Positions 44,319 to 53,116 are shown, counted from the first letter of the stretch. The stretch: 64,000 bases of DNA from Actinomyces respiraculi (GCF_014595995.2 NZ_CP063989.1:1550001-1614000), one strand, 5' to 3'. The notes: generated by a model from the letters alone, not told the origin. A program made the numbers and translations.

Positions 44319-47102
44319 TTAGTGGGCAGCCTCGCGCCAGGTGCGTCCCATCCCGACCGACACGTCCAGCGGCACGGACAGGTGCGCGGCCCCCGACATC
44401 ATCTGGCGCACGACCTCCTCGACGGCACTCGCCTCCCCCGGGGCCACCTCAAGCAGGAGCTCGTCGTGGATCTGCAGCAGGATGCGCGAGGAGAGCCCCA
44501 GCGCCTCGAGACGGTCGGCGACGTTGATCATCGCCCTCTTGACGATATCCGCGGCGCTGCCCTGGATGGGGGCGTTGAGGGCCGCCCGCTCGGCCATCTC
44601 GCGGCGCTGACGGTTGTCGCTCGTGAGGTCCGGCAGGTAGCGGCGCCGACCAAGCATGGTTTCGGTGTAGCCGTCGCGCCGGGCCTGCTCCACCACGTCC
44701 TCGAGGTAGTCGTGGACCTTGCCGAAGCGGTCGAAGTAGGCATCGCGCAGCGCCGTCGCCTCGGCGTTGCCGATACCCAGCTGCTTGGCCAGGCCGAAGG
44801 TGGACAGGCCGTAGGCCAGGCCGTAACTCATGGCCTTGACATGGCTGCGCTGCTGGGCGGTGACGTCCTCGACGTCGATGCCGTGCACGAGGGCGGCGAC
44901 ATAGCGGTGCAGGTCCTCGCCCGAGCGGAAGGCCTCAACCAGGGCCTCATCGCCCGACAGGTGGGCCATGATGCGCATCTCGATCTGGGAGTAGTCCGCG
45001 GTGAGCAGGCACTCATAGCCCTCGCCCACGATGAAGGCCTCGCGGATGCGCATCCCCTCCTCGGTGCGGGCGGGGATGTTCTGCAGGTTGGGGTCCGTTG
45101 AGGACAGGCGGCCGGTGGCCGCGACGGTCTGCTGGAAGGTCGTGTGGACGCGCCCGTCGGGCAGGACGGCCTTGCGCAGCCCCTCGACGGTCTGGCGCAG
45201 CTTGATGGCGTCGCGATGCTCGAGCAGGTGCTGGAGGAAGGGGTGGCCGGTCTTGGCGTACAGGTCCGCCAGGGCCCCGGCGTCCGTGGTGTAGCCCGTC
45301 TTGGTGCGACGCGTGCGCGGCATCGTGAGCTCGTCGAACAGGACGGTCTGCAGCTGCTTGGGGCTGGAGAGGTTGACCTCGTGCCCGGCCGCCTCGTAGG
45401 CGGACTCGGCGGCCCGGGTGACACGGGAGTCGAGCTCGCTCTCGCGCTCGGCGAGGACCGCGTCGTCGACGGCGATGCCCGCGTCCTCCATCTGGGCCAG
45501 GCGGGCGGCGACGGGCATCTCCAGGTCGGTGAACAGGTGCGCGACGCCGCGTGCCGTCATCTGCGCATCGAGAGCCGCCTGCAGCGGCAGGAGGACCCCG
45601 GCGCGGCGGGCGCAGGCGAGCAGCTGGGCGGGGGCGGCGTCGTCGGCGGACAGCGCCTCGAGGTCGAAGGCGGACTGCTGCTCGCCCTGGGCGGGCTCCT
45701 CCCCGTTGCCGAGGGCGTCGATGTCCACGCCGAGCCAGCGCTGGGCGAGGGAGGCGACGTCGTAGGTGCGCTGCTCCGGGCGGCACAGGTAGCCGGCGAG
45801 CGAGGGGTCGGCGACGACGCCGTCGAGGTCGAGGCCCCGGGCGCGCAGGGCATGCCACACGCCCTTGGCGTCCGCGACCACCGTGGGGTGGTCCGGGTCC
45901 GCCAGCAGCTCTGCCAGCTCGGCCTCGTCGTCGGCGCTGAGATCGGCCAGATCGACGGCCAGTGCCCGGCGCCCGTCGGTGACGGCCAGCAGACGGGCGT
46001 CGCCCTGCCCGGGCATCAGTGTACCGACGACGTCGAGGCCGAGCAGCACCCCGGCGTCGCCGAGGTGGCGGTGCAGCCAGCGGCCGACGTCGCCGGGCTG
46101 GAGGTCACGGCCAAGGACATCGGTGGTGGGACCGGTGAGGGCGTCGTCGGCCTCGCCCGGCTCGACGGCGTCCGAGAAGGTCAGGACGCGCTGGGCCCGC
46201 TGGGCGAGGGTGCGGAACTCGAGGGACTCCATGACGCGGGCCAGGGCGGCGCGGTCCGCGCGACCGGCGGGCAGGTCGGCAGCGGGATCGATGCCGAGGT
46301 CAAGGTCCGTGAGCAGACGGTTGAGCCTGCGGTTGCGCAGGACGTCGTCGAGGTGCTCGCGCAGGGACGCCCCGGCCTTGCCGGAGATCTGCTCGGCGTG
46401 GGCGATGACGCCGTCGAGACCGTCGTAGAGGTTGATCCACTTCGCGGCGGTCTTGGGGCCCACTCCGGGAACGCCCGGAAGGTTGTCGCTCGTCTCGCCC
46501 ACGAGGGCGGCCAGGTGCGGGTAGCGCTGCGGGGGCACGCCGTAGCGCTCCTCGACCTCCGCGGGCGTCATGCGGCGCAGCGTGGAGACGCCCTTGACCG
46601 GGTACAGGACGGTGCAGTGGTCGGTGACGGTCTGGAAGGAGTCGCGGTCGCCGGAGCACACCAGCACCTCCATCCCCTGCTCCTGGGCGCGCGCGGCCAA
46701 CGTGGCCAGGATGTCGTCGGCCTCGTAGCCGGGGGCGGTGACAGTGCGCACCCCCATGGCGCTGAGCACGTCCTGAATGAGCTCGACCTGGCCGACGAAG
46801 GGTTCCGGAGCGGCGTCACGGGTGGCCTTGTACTCGCTGTACTCCTGGGTGCGGAAGGTGCCGCCCGCCAGGTCGAAGGCGACGGCGACGTGCGTGGGCT
46901 CCTCGTTCTCCATGAGGGACAGGAACATGGAGGTGAAGCCGTGGACCGCGTTGGTGGCTTGGCCGGTGGAGGTGGTGAAGGAGTCCACTGGCAGGGCGTA
47001 GTAGGCGCGGAAGGCCATCGAGTGGCCGTCGATGAGCAGGAGCCGGCCGCGGGGCTCGGTGCGGGTCGTGTCGGCGGTCGGGGTGGTCTTCGTGGTGCTC
47101 AC
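44319..47102 (-). CDS. polA: DNA polymerase I
   Basis: A 927-residue repair polymerase. It has an N-terminal 5'-3' exonuclease (LLLIDGHSMAFRAYYALP, SGDRDSFQTV, LPGVPGVGPKTAAKWI), a 3'-5' exonuclease-like domain that appears to lack the carboxylate set (usual in Actinobacteria), and the polymerase domain. Motif A is LLTADYSQIEMRIMAHLSGD near residue 700, motif B is KAMSYGLAYGLSTFGLAKQL and motif C is LLQIHDELLLEV near 878. It fills excision-repair gaps with the Uvr proteins and removes Okazaki primers. It is divergent from the hotdog gene by only 17 bp. Confidence 0.96.
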   Translation of the reverse strand: MSTTKTTPTADTTRTEPRGRLLLIDGHSMAFRAYYALPVDSFTTSTGQATNAVHGFTSMFLSLMENEEPTHVAVAFDLAGGTFRTQEYSEYKATRDAAPEPFVGQVELIQDVLSAMGVRTVTAPGYEADDILATLAARAQEQGMEVLVCSGDRDSFQTVTDHCTVLYPVKGVSTLRRMTPAEVEERYGVPPQRYPHLAALVGETSDNLPGVPGVGPKTAAKWINLYDGLDGVIAHAEQISGKAGASLREHLDDVLRNRRLNRLLTDLDLGIDPAADLPAGRADRAALARVMESLEFRTLAQRAQRVLTFSDAVEPGEADDALTGPTTDVLGRDLQPGDVGRWLHRHLGDAGVLLGLDVVGTLMPGQGDARLLAVTDGRRALAVDLADLSADDEAELAELLADPDHPTVVADAKGVWHALRARGLDLDGVVADPSLAGYLCRPEQRTYDVASLAQRWLGVDIDALGNGEEPAQGEQQSAFDLEALSADDAAPAQLLACARRAGVLLPLQAALDAQMTARGVAHLFTDLEMPVAARLAQMEDAGIAVDDAVLAERESELDSRVTRAAESAYEAAGHEVNLSSPKQLQTVLFDELTMPRTRRTKTGYTTDAGALADLYAKTGHPFLQHLLEHRDAIKLRQTVEGLRKAVLPDGRVHTTFQQTVAATGRLSSTDPNLQNIPARTEEGMRIREAFIVGEGYECLLTADYSQIEMRIMAHLSGDEALVEAFRSGEDLHRYVAALVHGIDVEDVTAQQRSHVKAMSYGLAYGLSTFGLAKQLGIGNAEATALRDAYFDRFGKVHDYLEDVVEQARRDGYTETMLGRRRYLPDLTSDNRQRREMAERAALNAPIQGSAADIVKRAMINVADRLEALGLSSRILLQIHDELLLEVAPGEASAVEEVVRQMMSGAAHLSVPLDVSVGMGRTWREAAH

Positions 47103-47119
47103 CGTGTCAGCCTACGGGC

Positions 47120-47662
47120 ATGAGCAATGAGGACGTCCTGCCTGCTGCCCCCTCCCCCACCATGTCGCCGGCCGACGTCGAGGCCCCGGTGGCGTTCCCG
47201 GTGCACGGCACGCGTCCCTTCCCCGCCACGCGGCCTGCCGGCTCGGCTGTCTCGGCGCCCAGCGCTTTACGGGCGGGCCTGGAGGCCTGGGAGCAGGGCA
47301 CGCTCATGACGACGCTCGCGATGGAGGTGGTCGAGCGCGGGCCTGAGCGGGTTGTCGTACGGATGCCGGTGCTTGGGGCCACGCAGGTGGCGGGGGTCCT
47401 GCACGGTGGGGCCAGCGCGGCGCTCGTTGAGACGGCCGCCTCCGTGGCGGCCCGGCAGGCTGCGCCGCAGGGCATGGTGCCCGCGGGGGCCGAGCTGCAT
47501 GTCTCGCACCTGCGGCCGGTGCGGTCGGGGCATGTGACGGCTGTGGCGGTGCCGGTGCACCTGGGGCGCCGTACGGCGGTGCACGAGGTGACGGTCAATG
47601 ACGACGAGGGGCGCGCCGTCGCCCGCGGGACGCTGCGCTGCCTCTACATCGAGGCGGGCTGA
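47120..47662 (+). CDS. Hotdog-fold thioesterase (PaaI/YdiI-like)
   Basis: A 180-residue protein whose residues ~60-178 form a single hotdog domain with the motif AGVLHGGASAALVETAAS; its HGG and Glu positions match acyl-CoA thioesterases such as MenI/YdiI. Menaquinone precursor or phenylacetyl-CoA hydrolysis are possible roles, but no such pathway gene is near. The first ~55 residues are Pro/Ala-rich and not conserved. Together with the 17-bp gap to divergent polA, this suggests translation may begin at a later Met (47162 or beyond). Confidence 0.8.
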   Translation: MSNEDVLPAAPSPTMSPADVEAPVAFPVHGTRPFPATRPAGSAVSAPSALRAGLEAWEQGTLMTTLAMEVVERGPERVVVRMPVLGATQVAGVLHGGASAALVETAASVAARQAAPQGMVPAGAELHVSHLRPVRSGHVTAVAVPVHLGRRTAVHEVTVNDDEGRAVARGTLRCLYIEAG

Positions 47663-47697
47663 GGCGCCTTCCGGCTCGGGAGGGGCGCCCCTGGGCG

Positions 47698-48315
47698 TCA
47701 CTCCTTACCGCCGCCGACCTGCTCGATGACGGCATCCGCGACCTCACGCATGGTCAGACGGCGGTTCATCGAGGTCTTCTGCAGCCAGCGGAAGGCCTCG
47801 GGCTCGGTCTGCCCCGTCTTCTCCATGAGCAGGCCCTTGGCGCGGTCCACGCGCTTGCGGGTCTCGAAGCGCTCCTGCAGGTCCGCGATCTCGTTCTCCA
47901 GGGACTGCAGCTCCTCGTGGCGGGAGGCGGCGATCTCCACCGCGGGGATGAGGTCTGCCGGGGTGAAGGGCTTGACGACGTAGGCCATGGCGCCCGCGGC
48001 GCTGGCGCGCTCCACAAGGTCGGTCTGTGAGAAAGCGGTGAGCATGACGACGGCGACGGAGTGCTTGTCGAGGATCCTCTCGGCCGCGGTGATGCCGTCC
48101 ATGACGGGCATCTTGACGTCCATGACGCACAGGTCGGGCTCGAGCTCGTCGACGAGACGCACAGCCTCCTCACCGTCGCTGGCCTCTCCGACGACCTCGT
48201 AGCCGGCCTCGGTGAGGGTCTCGACGATGTCCAGGCGGATGAGGGTCTCGTCCTCAGCGACGACGACTCGGCGGCTGGTGGTGGACGCGGGGGTACTCAT
48301 GGACTCGTTGCTCAC
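47698..48315 (-). CDS. ANTAR-domain response regulator (PdtaR-like)
   Basis: A 205-residue two-domain regulator. The receiver domain (VVVAEDETLIRLDIVETL, phospho-acceptor Asp in DLCVMDVKMPVMDG, Lys in YVVKPF) is followed by a coiled linker and an ANTAR RNA-binding domain (FETRKRVDRAKGLLMEKTGQTEPEAFRWLQKTS). Such regulators prevent transcription termination at paired-hairpin RNAs. The orthologue in Mycobacterium, PdtaR, works with the kinase PdtaS, encoded elsewhere there and absent here. The start is GTG 48315 (AAGG seven bases before) or the ATG five codons later. Confidence 0.93.
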   Translation of the reverse strand: MSNESMSTPASTTSRRVVVAEDETLIRLDIVETLTEAGYEVVGEASDGEEAVRLVDELEPDLCVMDVKMPVMDGITAAERILDKHSVAVVMLTAFSQTDLVERASAAGAMAYVVKPFTPADLIPAVEIAASRHEELQSLENEIADLQERFETRKRVDRAKGLLMEKTGQTEPEAFRWLQKTSMNRRLTMREVADAVIEQVGGGKE

Positions 48316-48350
48316 GGGGCAACCTTAGTATGCTCAGCCACGCACGACAG

Positions 48351-48424
48351 GCCCCCGTAGCCCAACTGGCAGAGGCATCCGACTCAAAATCGGAGGGTTG
48401 TGGGTTCGAATCCCACCGGGGGCA
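48351..48424 (+). tRNA. tRNA with Leu(CAA) anticodon and a short variable arm
   Basis: A clean 74-nt cloverleaf on the plus strand: acceptor GCCCCCG/CGGGGGC, discriminator A, D-loop CTGGCA, anticodon arm TCCGA-CTCAAAA-TCGGA (anticodon CAA), variable region GGGTT and T-arm GTGGG/CCCAC. By anticodon it reads UUG, leucine. Yet the variable region has only 5 nt, as in class I tRNAs, while normal bacterial tRNA-Leu has a long variable arm. I recall a similar gene beside the ANTAR regulator and pyk in other Actinobacteria. The charging identity is therefore less certain than the tRNA call. Confidence 0.85.
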
Positions 48425-48449
48425 CGCTTTCGCCCGCACGGGACAGCAA

Positions 48450-48486
48450 GAGCCCCGTGCTGAGGTCTTGCCTCGGCACGGGGCTC
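48450..48486. terminator. Terminator shared by the Leu-anticodon tRNA and pyk
   Basis: A 16-bp stem with one G-U-type pair (GAGCCCCGTGCTGAGG against CCTCGGCACGGGGCTC) and a TCTTG loop lies between the two convergent genes, 26 nt after the tRNA and 12 nt past the pyk stop. Confidence 0.75.
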
Positions 48487-48498
48487 CGTCTGGGCGGC

Positions 48499-49929
48499 TC
48501 AGAGGCGGTAGTCGCCGGTCTCGCCCACGGTGTGGATGCGGATGGAGTTCGTCGAGCCGGGGGTGCCCGGCGGCATGCCCGCGACGATGATGATCTGGTC
48601 GCCCGGCTGCGCGAGCGCCTTCTCCTGCAGGACCTCATCGACCTGCGCGACCATCTCGTCGGTGTGGCGCACCTCGGGCGTCTCGTAGGTGGCCACGCCC
48701 CAGGACACGGAGAGCTGGTTGCGGGTCGTGGTCAGCGGGGTGAAGGCCAGCAGCGGGATGGGAGAGCGCAGGCGGGACAGGCGCCGGGCCGTGTCGCCGG
48801 ACTGCGTGAAGGTCACGAGGTAGGTCGCGTCGAGCTGCTCGCCCATCTCCGCGGCCGCGCGGGTGAGCGCACCGCCGCGGGTCTGCGGGTAGGAGCCGAG
48901 GCCGGCGATCCGCTCGCCGCCGTTCTCCTCGACGTTCTCGATGATGCGGGCCATGGTGCGCACGGCCTCGATCGGGTAGGCGCCCACGCTCGTCTCACCG
49001 GAGAGCATGACGGCGTCGGCGCCGTCGAGGATCGCGTTGGCGCAGTCGGAGGCCTCGGCGCGCGTGGGGCGCGGGTTCTGGATCATCGACTCCAGCACCT
49101 GGGTGGCGACGATGACCGGCTTGGCCTGGCGGCGGGCGAGCTCGATGGCGCGCTTCTGGACGAGCGGCACGGCCTCAAGGGGCATCTCGACGCCGAGGTC
49201 GCCGCGGGCCACCATGATGCCGTCGAAGGCGGAGACGATGTCGAAGAGGTTGTCGACGGCCTGCGGCTTCTCGATCTTGGCGATGACGGGGATGCGCACC
49301 CCGACCTCGTCCATGATCTCGTGAACGTCCGCGATGTCGTTGGCGTCGCGCACGAAGGACAGGGCGATAAGGTCGGCACCGATTGTCAGGGCCCAGCGCA
49401 GGTCCTCGCGGTCCTTCTCGCTCAGGGCCGGGACGGAGACGGCGACGCCGGGCAGGTTGATGCCCTTGTTGTTCGACACGTAGCCGGGGACCTCGACGCG
49501 GGTGACGACGTCGGTGTCTGTGACGGCGGTGACGCGCACGGCGACGTTGCCGTCGTCGATGAGGAGCCGGTCGCCGGGGCGGCAGTCGCCCGGCAGGCCC
49601 TTGAAGGTGGTGGAGCAGCGCTTGACCGTGCCGAGGACGTCCTCGACGGTGATGGTGAACTCGTCGCCCTTGTTGAGCATGACCTTCTGGTCGTTGACGA
49701 ACTTGCCCAGACGGATCTTGGGGCCCTGGAGGTCGACGAGGATGGCGATCGACCGGCCGGAGGCCTCAGCGGCGTCGCGCACACGTGCGATGAGGACCTC
49801 CTGGTCCTCCGCACGGCCGTGGGAACGGTTGATACGGCAGACGTTCATGCCCGCGTCGACCAGCGCCTGAACCTGCTCTGGGGAGTCGGTGGCGGGGCCG
49901 AGGGTGCACACGATCTTGGCTCTACGCAT
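48499..49929 (-). CDS. pyk: Pyruvate kinase
   Basis: A 476-residue glycolytic enzyme converting phosphoenolpyruvate and ADP to pyruvate and ATP. It shows the N-terminal RRAKIVCTLGPATDS, CRINRSHG, the active-site signature IPVIAKIEKPQAVDN with catalytic Lys, VARGDLGVEMP, and the C-domain LAFTPLTTTRNQLSVSWGV. A Thr/Lys position that sets K+ dependence is not resolved here. It starts at ATG 49929, 32 nt past the lgt stop, and may be co-transcribed with lgt. Confidence 0.96.
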   Translation of the reverse strand: MRRAKIVCTLGPATDSPEQVQALVDAGMNVCRINRSHGRAEDQEVLIARVRDAAEASGRSIAILVDLQGPKIRLGKFVNDQKVMLNKGDEFTITVEDVLGTVKRCSTTFKGLPGDCRPGDRLLIDDGNVAVRVTAVTDTDVVTRVEVPGYVSNNKGINLPGVAVSVPALSEKDREDLRWALTIGADLIALSFVRDANDIADVHEIMDEVGVRIPVIAKIEKPQAVDNLFDIVSAFDGIMVARGDLGVEMPLEAVPLVQKRAIELARRQAKPVIVATQVLESMIQNPRPTRAEASDCANAILDGADAVMLSGETSVGAYPIEAVRTMARIIENVEENGGERIAGLGSYPQTRGGALTRAAAEMGEQLDATYLVTFTQSGDTARRLSRLRSPIPLLAFTPLTTTRNQLSVSWGVATYETPEVRHTDEMVAQVDEVLQEKALAQPGDQIIIVAGMPPGTPGSTNSIRIHTVGETGDYRL

Positions 49930-49961
49930 GGTCTCAGCCTACGGGACCGGACAGCCAGAAC

Positions 49962-50984
49962 CTAAGCGCTGTCCACAGCACCGTGGCGGCGGGACCTTCG
50001 TCGCGCGGACGGATGTTCCTCCGTGTCGACGTCGGCCTCAATGTCCGTTGCGACGCCCGTGACGTCGTCAGTGATGTCCTCCGTGCCGTCTTCTGTGATG
50101 TCCTTGGCGACCGCCGTCTGCGGCCCGTCCCGCCGGGCGATGACGTCACTGGGTGTGCGACGGGAGGCGACGATGTAGCCGACCAGCCCGATGATCCCCA
50201 CGACGATCGAGGTCCACACGTTCAGGCGCAGCCCGAGCACGTGCTTGGCCTCGTCGATGCGCAGGTACTCGATCCACACGCGCCCCAAGGCATAGACCAT
50301 GACGTACGCCCAGATGAGCCGCCCACCGACGGCGCCGTCGCGCGTGCGCAGCCGCTTCTCGAGCCACACCAGGAAGACGGCGCCCGCGAGGTTCCACAGG
50401 GCCTCGTACAGGAAGGTCGGGTGGAACAGCGTGCCGGAGGCGAAGCCGGCGGGCAGGTGGGCGTCGTCGATCTCCAGCCCCCAGGGCAACGTCGTCGGCG
50501 CCCCGAACAGCTCCTGGTTGAACCAGTTGCCGAGCCGGCCGATGGCCTGGGCGACGAGGAAGGCGGGGGCGACGGAGTCCGCGAAGGGCCCCAAACGCAG
50601 ACCACGTCGGTGCAGCAGCCAGGCGCCGGCGGCAATGCCCGCGGGGATCGCCCCCCACACGCCCAGTCCGCCGCGCCAGATCTGCGGGATGAGGGACAGG
50701 TCCCCATTGGCCCCGAAGTACGCGTCCGGTGAGGACAGCACGTGGTAGACCCGTGCCCCAATGATGCCCAGGGGCACGGCCAGCAGCGCAATGTCGTAGG
50801 TGGTGTCCTCGTCCCCGCCACGGGCCCGGTAGCGCCGGTGGGTCCACCAGGCGGCAACGAAGATGCCGGTGAGCATGCACACGGCGTAGGCACGCAACGG
50901 GAAGGGACCCAGGTGCCACACGCTCTGTGATGGGCTGGGGATTGAGGTCGTCAGGACGGCGACGGCGGCATCAAGGGGGTGCAC
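49962..50984 (-). CDS. lgt: Prolipoprotein diacylglyceryl transferase
   Basis: A 340-residue membrane enzyme that attaches diacylglycerol to the lipobox Cys of prolipoproteins. Seven membrane segments are apparent, with the conserved YAVCMLTGIFVAAWW and the Lgt signature GRLGNWFNQELFGAPT, including the essential Arg and Asn. HPTFLYEALWNL comes next. The ~65-residue C-terminal tail after GLVGYIVASRR is charged and acidic, probably cytosolic. GTG 50984 begins directly after the trpC-like stop (TGAGTG), so the two are translationally coupled. Confidence 0.95.
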   Translation of the reverse strand: MHPLDAAVAVLTTSIPSPSQSVWHLGPFPLRAYAVCMLTGIFVAAWWTHRRYRARGGDEDTTYDIALLAVPLGIIGARVYHVLSSPDAYFGANGDLSLIPQIWRGGLGVWGAIPAGIAAGAWLLHRRGLRLGPFADSVAPAFLVAQAIGRLGNWFNQELFGAPTTLPWGLEIDDAHLPAGFASGTLFHPTFLYEALWNLAGAVFLVWLEKRLRTRDGAVGGRLIWAYVMVYALGRVWIEYLRIDEAKHVLGLRLNVWTSIVVGIIGLVGYIVASRRTPSDVIARRDGPQTAVAKDITEDGTEDITDDVTGVATDIEADVDTEEHPSARRRSRRHGAVDSA

Positions 50985-51809
50985 TCACATGGCCTCTCGG
51001 TGAACAGCGTGAAGCAGGGAGGGGTGGGAGCCGGCAGCAACGAGCTCGGCGACAAACTGCTGAGGGTCGCCCGAGCGGATGAGCGCCTCACCAACGAGCA
51101 CAACGTCAGCTCCCGCCCGAGCGTAGGTCATGACGTCACGCGCGCTGGCAACCCCACCACCGGTGATGCGGATGACGGAGGAGGGCAGCAGCTCGGCGAC
51201 CTGCTCGAAACGCGAGTGGTACACGTGCTGGGAGACGGGGTCGCGGGCGTCGACGAAGATCGCGCGGGCCCCGGCCTCGACAGCGGTCAGGGCTTCGCGG
51301 CGTGAGTGCGCCTCGACGACGGCGAGCATGCCCAGGGAGTGCGTGCGCTCGATGAGCGACTCCAGAACGATCGTCTCCAGGCGGGCGTCCAGCATGAGCA
51401 GGTCGGCGCCGTGGGCACGCGCCTCGTGCACCTGGTAGGGGGTGACGACGACGTCGTTGACCATGACGGGCACGTCCACGGCCCGACGCACGACGTCGAG
51501 GTCCGCAAGGTTGCCGCGGGCGTGGGTGGGCTCGGTGACCACGGAGACGCAGGCCGCGCCCCCGGCCTCGTAGAAGCGTGCGAGCACGGCGACGTCGCCG
51601 ACGCCGCTGAGGTCGGCGAAGGTGGCGGTGGCGCGCTTGACCTCCGCGATGACGGAGACGGCGCGCCCGTGCGAGCGCAGGGCACTGACGGCGTCGACGC
51701 TGCTGGGGGCCTGGCGGACCGCCTCACGCAGGGCGTCAAGGCTCACGCGCTGCTCGCGCTCGGCGACGGCGGCGCGGGCCGCGGCGGCCAGCTCGGGCAA
51801 GTCGATCAC
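50985..51809 (-). CDS. Indole-3-glycerol-phosphate synthase homologue with altered active site
   Basis: A 274-residue TIM barrel clearly homologous to TrpC over its length (LREAVRQAPSSVDAV, YEAGGAACVSVVTE, SLGMLAVVEAHSRREAL, GADVVLVGEALIRSGDP). Against canonical TrpC, Glu and Lys of EVK and the Glu of VEAH are kept. The Lys of VLRKDF is Asn (VMVND), the Asn of GVNARN is Asp (FVDARD), and the Glu-Ser of ESG is Gly-Gly (ITGGGV). The phosphate-binding SPSKG is also changed. It may be inactive or have a new substrate. GTG 51809 follows GAGGAGG. trpE, trpB and trpA, common neighbours in Actinobacteria, are absent. Confidence 0.85.
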   Translation of the reverse strand: MIDLPELAAAARAAVAEREQRVSLDALREAVRQAPSSVDAVSALRSHGRAVSVIAEVKRATATFADLSGVGDVAVLARFYEAGGAACVSVVTEPTHARGNLADLDVVRRAVDVPVMVNDVVVTPYQVHEARAHGADLLMLDARLETIVLESLIERTHSLGMLAVVEAHSRREALTAVEAGARAIFVDARDPVSQHVYHSRFEQVAELLPSSVIRITGGGVASARDVMTYARAGADVVLVGEALIRSGDPQQFVAELVAAGSHPSLLHAVHREAM

Positions 51810-51899
51810 GGTGCACCTCCTCGACAGACGGCGACGTCCTGCACCCCCATCGTCCTCGGTGGCGCCGCGGCCTGGCAAATCCTCCCCTCGTCGGGACGC

Positions 51900-52289
51900 T
51901 CAGGGGCGGGTGCCGACGGCGGCGCCGAGGTCCCCTCCGGTGAGGAAGCAGGTGCGTGCTCCCGTGTGGCAGGCGGCCCCAACCTGGTCGACCTCGACCA
52001 GCAGGGCGTCGCCGTCACAGTCCAGACTCACCGACCTCACGTACTGGCGGTGGCCGGAGGTGTCTCCCTTGCGCCAGTACTCCTGGCGCGAGCGCGACCA
52101 GAAGGTCACGCGCCCCTCGGTGAGGGTGCGCCGCAGCGCCTCGTCGTCCATCCAGCCGAGCATGAGGACCTCACGGGTGTCGTACTGCTGGATGATCGCG
52201 GCGACAAGACCGTGCTCGTCCCGTTTGAGGCGTGCGCTCAGGGCGTCGGGCAGGGGCGGGAAACCCGGTGAGGGCGGGGCCGTGGTCAC
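51900..52289 (-). CDS. hisI: Phosphoribosyl-AMP cyclohydrolase
   Basis: A 129-residue Zn/Mg-dependent enzyme, third step of histidine synthesis. It has the core [22 protein letters not shown], then [20 protein letters not shown], and the metal ligands in [21 protein letters not shown] with its Asp-Cys-Asp and two further Cys ([10 protein letters not shown]). It is a single-function HisI without the HisE domain. GTG 52289 follows GAGAGGA. hisF lies 1 kb upstream with two small membrane genes in between. Confidence 0.95.
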   Translation of the reverse strand: MTTAPPSPGFPPLPDALSARLKRDEHGLVAAIIQQYDTREVLMLGWMDDEALRRTLTEGRVTFWSRSRQEYWRKGDTSGHRQYVRSVSLDCDGDALLVEVDQVGAACHTGARTCFLTGGDLGAAVGTRP

Positions 52290-52326
52290 GACATGATCCT
52301 CTCATGCCCGTCGCCGTGGCCGAGTC

Positions 52327-52785
52327 TCAGCCGGCGGGGCCCAGCAGCGGGCCGAGGTAGACCCACATGCCCGGAAGGTTGCGCGCCACGCCGAAGGCGC
52401 CGGCGAGGCAGAACAGGGCCACCATCTCCCTGCCGGTGAGGATCGGACGCTCGCGGCCCGCGCGACGGCTCAGGACCCAACGCACGGCGACCGCCGCAGC
52501 CAGCGCGAGGACGACCGGCGCGACAGGGTTGTATCCCACGGCCGTGAGCAGGTCGCCGTGCAGCAGGGCCCTCGTCGCTCGAGTCCCCCCGCACAGGGGG
52601 CACCAGAAGCCGGTGAGACGGTGAACCGGGCACAGGTCCACCCCCGTGCCCGGTGCGCGCAGCAGACCCGCTGCGACGATCGCGGCTCCCGGGAGGAAGG
52701 AGACGGCCACCGCCGTTCCCGTCAGGACACGACGGCGGCCCTCCGCCCTGGCGTCGGGCTCAGCCCTACTGCAGGAACTGGTCAT
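52327..52785 (-). CDS. DUF2752 membrane protein
   Basis: A 152-residue protein with three membrane segments. The motif CPVHRLTGFWCPLCGGTRATRALLHGDLLTAVGYNP contains three Cys and is diagnostic of the DUF2752 family, whose function is unknown. The Cys set could bind metal or form disulfides near the membrane. ATG 52785 lies 20 nt inside the end of the DUF4190 gene, so the two are coupled; upstream of it the open frame has only shadow composition. Confidence 0.85.
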   Translation of the reverse strand: MTSSCSRAEPDARAEGRRRVLTGTAVAVSFLPGAAIVAAGLLRAPGTGVDLCPVHRLTGFWCPLCGGTRATRALLHGDLLTAVGYNPVAPVVLALAAAVAVRWVLSRRAGRERPILTGREMVALFCLAGAFGVARNLPGMWVYLGPLLGPAG

Positions 52786-53116
52786 ACAGGCCCAGGTTGA
52801 AGACCACGAACGTCCAGATGATGGACAGGACTCCCAGGACGATACCGGCGATGGCCAGCCCCTTGTTGCTGGCGCGTCCCTGGTTGGCCGCCTGCACCCC
52901 CATGATGCCGAGGATGATCGCCGGGATGCCGGTGAAGAGGCCACAGCAGGCCAGCGCGGCGATGCCGAGGCCCAGCGCCCAGGCACCCAGGTTGTTCTTC
53001 TCGGTGGACTGCTGGCCGACGTAGCCCATCGGCTGTCCGGTCGGGGCTCCCTGCCCCTGCGGGTACTGGGGAGTCGGCTGTCCGGTCGGGTACTGGCCGG
53101 GGTCGTAGGTACTCAT
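52766..53116 (-). CDS. DUF4190 / CD225-like small membrane protein
   Basis: A 116-residue protein with a Pro/Gln/Gly-rich cytoplasmic N-terminus of ~40 residues (YPTGQPTPQYPQGQG) and two membrane helices (LGAWALGLGIAALACCGLF and GLAIAGIVLGVLSIIWTFVV) in the DUF4190 arrangement. Its role is unknown. It is often found with DUF2752 proteins, as here. ATG 53116 has AAAGG upstream. It sits inside the histidine gene group, between hisF and hisI. The 161 bp to hisF hold no feature I can name. Confidence 0.85.
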   Translation of the reverse strand: MSTYDPGQYPTGQPTPQYPQGQGAPTGQPMGYVGQQSTEKNNLGAWALGLGIAALACCGLFTGIPAIILGIMGVQAANQGRASNKGLAIAGIVLGVLSIIWTFVVFNLGLYDQFLQ

